From UBA6054 sp964522095 (GTDB lineage: Bacteria; Planctomycetota; Phycisphaerae; Phycisphaerales; UBA1924): a DNA stretch of 15,226 nucleotides. The notes under the pieces are model-generated. The model worked only from the letters and a program-made list of their open reading frames with translations. It was not told the origin of the DNA and did no database searches. Position numbers and translations under genes: made by a program. Where the stretch lies: the NCBI GenBank assembly GCA_964522095.1, contig CAZFSO010000052.1:1-15226 (forward strand). Direction: 5' to 3'. Below are positions 13,298 through 15,226 of this stretch, piece by piece; position 1 is the first letter of the stretch; each line of letters begins with the position of its first letter.

Positions 13298-15226
13298 CCT
13301 GAAGATCGGCAAGGGCCCGGGCACGGCCCAGCGTGCGTCCCACCCGGAGCCCGAGCCGGCCCATTCCGGCGGCTGGCGGTCGCGGGTGCGTGGCCTGTGG
13401 CTGGCCAAGGAGTTGCCCATCGCGGTCCTCGCGGTGGTGTCGATCGGGGTGTACCTCGCGCTGCGGTACGGGGCCGGGCAAGACGCCGCGGAGGCGCGCT
13501 GGGTGCTCGACGTGGCGCTCGTGCTGGGGGGCGGGCCGCTGGTGATCGACCTTGCCTGGCACCTGGTGCGTGGCCGCTTCGGGTCGGACCTGCTCGCGGG
13601 GATCTCGATCGTCACGTCGCTGATCCTGGGTGAGCACCTGGCGGGCGTGCTGGTCGTGCTGATGCTGTCGGGCGGCGAGGCGTTGGAGGCGTGGGCGGTG
13701 GGCAACGCGTCGAGCGCGTTGCGGGCGCTGGCGGCCCGCGTGCCGTCCGCGGCGCACGTGCGCCGGGAGGGGGCGATGGTCGACGTGCCGCTCTCGGAGG
13801 TGCGGGTCGGGGACCTGGTGGTGATCCACCCGCACGAGGTGGCGCCGGTGGACGGCATCGTGGTGGAGGGTCGCGGCTCGATGGACGAGTCGTTCCTGAC
13901 CGGCGAGCCCTACCGCATGTCGAAGGCGCCCGGGGCCGAGGTGATCTCCGGCGCGGTCAACGGCGAGGCGGTGCTGACCATCGAGGCGACGCGGGAGGCC
14001 GAGGACTCGCGGTACGCCCGGATCATGCGGGTCATGCGGGAGACCGAGCAGCGCCGGCCCAGGATGCGGCGGCTGGGGGACACGCTCGGGGCGTGGTACA
14101 CGCCGCTGGCGGTGGGGGTGGCGCTGGGGGCGTGGGCGGTCTCGGGGGATCCGGTGCGGTTCCTGGCGGTGCTGGTGGTGGCAACGCCCTGCCCGCTGCT
14201 GATCGCGATCCCCACGGCCATCATCGGGGCGATCTCGCTGGCGGCCAAGCGCGGCATCATCATCAAGGACCCGGCGACGCTGGAGACCATTGACACCTGC
14301 CGGACCATCATCTTCGACAAGACCGGCACGCTGACCTACGGGCGCCCGAGCGTGACGGCGGTGGACCTGTTCGGCGGCATGACGCGCGAGCGGCTGCTGG
14401 AACTGGTCGGGGGGCTGGAGCGGTACTCCAAGCACCCGCTGGCCGACGCGCTGGTGGCCGAGGCCGATCGGGCTGGGGTGCGCCGGATCGAGCCGGGCGA
14501 GGTGTCGGAACGCCCCGGGCAGGGCCTGCGCGGCGTGGTCGATGGGCGCACGGTGTGGGTGACGGGTCGCGGGAAGGTGGACGAGTCCGTGCGCGCGGCG
14601 CTGCCGGGCGTGCAGGGCGGGCTGGAGTGCGTGGTGCTCGTGGACGGCGACCTCGCCGGGGTGGTGCGGTTCCGGGACGAGCCGCGGAAGAACTCGGCTG
14701 CCTTCATCCGGCACCTGACGAAGCGTCACCACTTCGAGAGGGTGATGCTCGTCTCGGGCGACCGGGAAGAGGAGGTCCGGGCGCTCGCGGAGCGCGTGGG
14801 CATCCAGGTGATCCACGCCGGCCAGCAGCCCGAGGAGAAGGTCGAGATCGTGCGGGCCGAGTCGGCGCGGGCGCGGACGTGCTTCGTCGGCGACGGCATC
14901 AACGACGCACCGGCGCTCGCGCTGGCCACGGTGGGCATCGCGTTCGGCAAGGGGAGCGACGTCACCACGGAGGCGGCGGGCGTGGTGGTGATGGACAGTT
15001 CGCTCGAGAAGGTCGACGAGTTCTTCCACATCTCGACCCGCCTGCGACGCATCGCCCTGCAGAGCGCGGTGGGGGGGATGGCGCTGTCGGTGGTGGGGAT
15101 GGGCTTCGCGGCGGCGGGCTACCTGCCGCCGGTGGCGGGGGCGATCACGCAGGAACTGATCGACGTGCTGGCGGTGGCGAACGCGCTGCGGATGTCGTTT
15201 CGGCCGAAGAGTTTGTCGGATATTGA
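13290..15226 (+). CDS. P1B-type heavy-metal ATPase with TPC motif, 3' end outside the window
   Basis: The frame runs to the window edge without a stop (645 whole codons). The TTG at 13290 is chosen because GGGAGG (13275-13280) lies nine bases upstream and the frame overlaps the dihydroorotase stop. Four helices precede the actuator domain (about 42-60, 72-93, 98-113, 115-136). Then come the actuator TGE (204-206), metal-path TPCP in helix 6 (299-302), phosphorylation site DKTGTLT (D343), the P1B-specific HP (382-383) and GDGIND (534-539). There is no N-terminal HMA or CxxC metal-binding domain. The enzyme should export a transition metal across the inner membrane at the cost of ATP. TPC instead of CPC argues against the usual copper or zinc classes; the metal is unknown. 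The sequence seems near its natural C-terminus at the edge. Confidence 0.92.
   Translation, partial: MADLKIGKGPGTAQRASHPEPEPAHSGGWRSRVRGLWLAKELPIAVLAVVSIGVYLALRYGAGQDAAEARWVLDVALVLGGGPLVIDLAWHLVRGRFGSDLLAGISIVTSLILGEHLAGVLVVLMLSGGEALEAWAVGNASSALRALAARVPSAAHVRREGAMVDVPLSEVRVGDLVVIHPHEVAPVDGIVVEGRGSMDESFLTGEPYRMSKAPGAEVISGAVNGEAVLTIEATREAEDSRYARIMRVMRETEQRRPRMRRLGDTLGAWYTPLAVGVALGAWAVSGDPVRFLAVLVVATPCPLLIAIPTAIIGAISLAAKRGIIIKDPATLETIDTCRTIIFDKTGTLTYGRPSVTAVDLFGGMTRERLLELVGGLERYSKHPLADALVAEADRAGVRRIEPGEVSERPGQGLRGVVDGRTVWVTGRGKVDESVRAALPGVQGGLECVVLVDGDLAGVVRFRDEPRKNSAAFIRHLTKRHHFERVMLVSGDREEEVRALAERVGIQVIHAGQQPEEKVEIVRAESARARTCFVGDGINDAPALALATVGIAFGKGSDVTTEAAGVVVMDSSLEKVDEFFHISTRLRRIALQSAVGGMALSVVGMGFAAAGYLPPVAGAITQELIDVLAVANALRMSFRPKSLSDI

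Noticed and set aside
10262..13858. Minus-strand open frame of 1198 codons across the unknown gene, the tRNA and dihydroorotase
   Set aside because: It runs through a tRNA gene and opposite a well-defined dihydroorotase, and its translation is Arg/Pro/Ala-rich without family features. It is a GC-driven shadow.
13158..15029. Minus-strand open frame of 623 codons opposite the metal ATPase
   Set aside because: The translation is His/Arg/Pro-rich noise, while the plus strand carries all P-type ATPase motifs.

Overview
The window is a visibly GC-rich stretch of bacterial chromosome with densely packed genes, several 4-base start/stop overlaps and no mobile element, CRISPR array or integrase. The best guess for the host is a planctomycete, most likely Phycisphaerae. 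The main clue is an exported protein ending in a PEP-CTERM-like sorting tail of the PAPG...ARRRR type, next to a long protein I cannot place in a family. The taxonomic call is inference; the gene content itself is mostly housekeeping and accessory metabolism.

Layout. 1-1206: 3' part of an MFS_3-type exporter with its C-terminal soluble domain. 1207-1563: non-coding. 1564-5236: tight operon of a PLP aminotransferase, a glycerate 2-kinase (MOFRL type) and a DAO-type FAD oxidoreductase. 5219-5941 (-): nucleosidase resembling plant methylthioadenosine nucleosidase, overlapping the operon tail to tail by 18 bp. 6038-6907: secreted S1/P1-type zinc nuclease. 7066-7290: translation initiation factor IF-1. 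7397-7618 (-): a 73-residue Asn/Gln/Gly protein behind a Pho-box-like array. 7915-9532: DUF1579 protein, DoxX-like membrane protein and an exported DUF1579 protein. 9660-10280 (-): PEP-CTERM-like protein. 10466-11683: unknown protein with a possible N-terminal helix-turn-helix. 11756-11829 (-): tRNA-Pro(GGG). 11954-13297: dihydroorotase. 13290 to the window end: P1B-type metal ATPase, cut by the window edge.

The most striking regularity concerns gene starts. Five genes that begin transcription units (1564, 5941 on minus, 6038, 10466, 11954) lack a Shine-Dalgarno sequence. Each has a -10-like hexamer ending in T exactly six bases before the ATG, so transcription should begin at or next to the start codon (leaderless mRNA). 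Most other genes have a good AGGAG-type site (7618 on minus, 7915, 8909, 10280 on minus, 4055, 13290) or are coupled to the gene before. This rule also corrects several starts: the nuclease begins at 6038, which gives a perfect signal peptide and an N-terminal Trp, and dihydroorotase begins at 11954.

The most interesting candidates are the leaderless-promoter rule, the Asn/Gln-rich mini-protein under a possible phosphate-regulon operator, and the unclassified 405-residue protein facing the PEP-CTERM-like gene across a region with a perfect 17-bp palindrome. I do not see a clear new multi-gene system.
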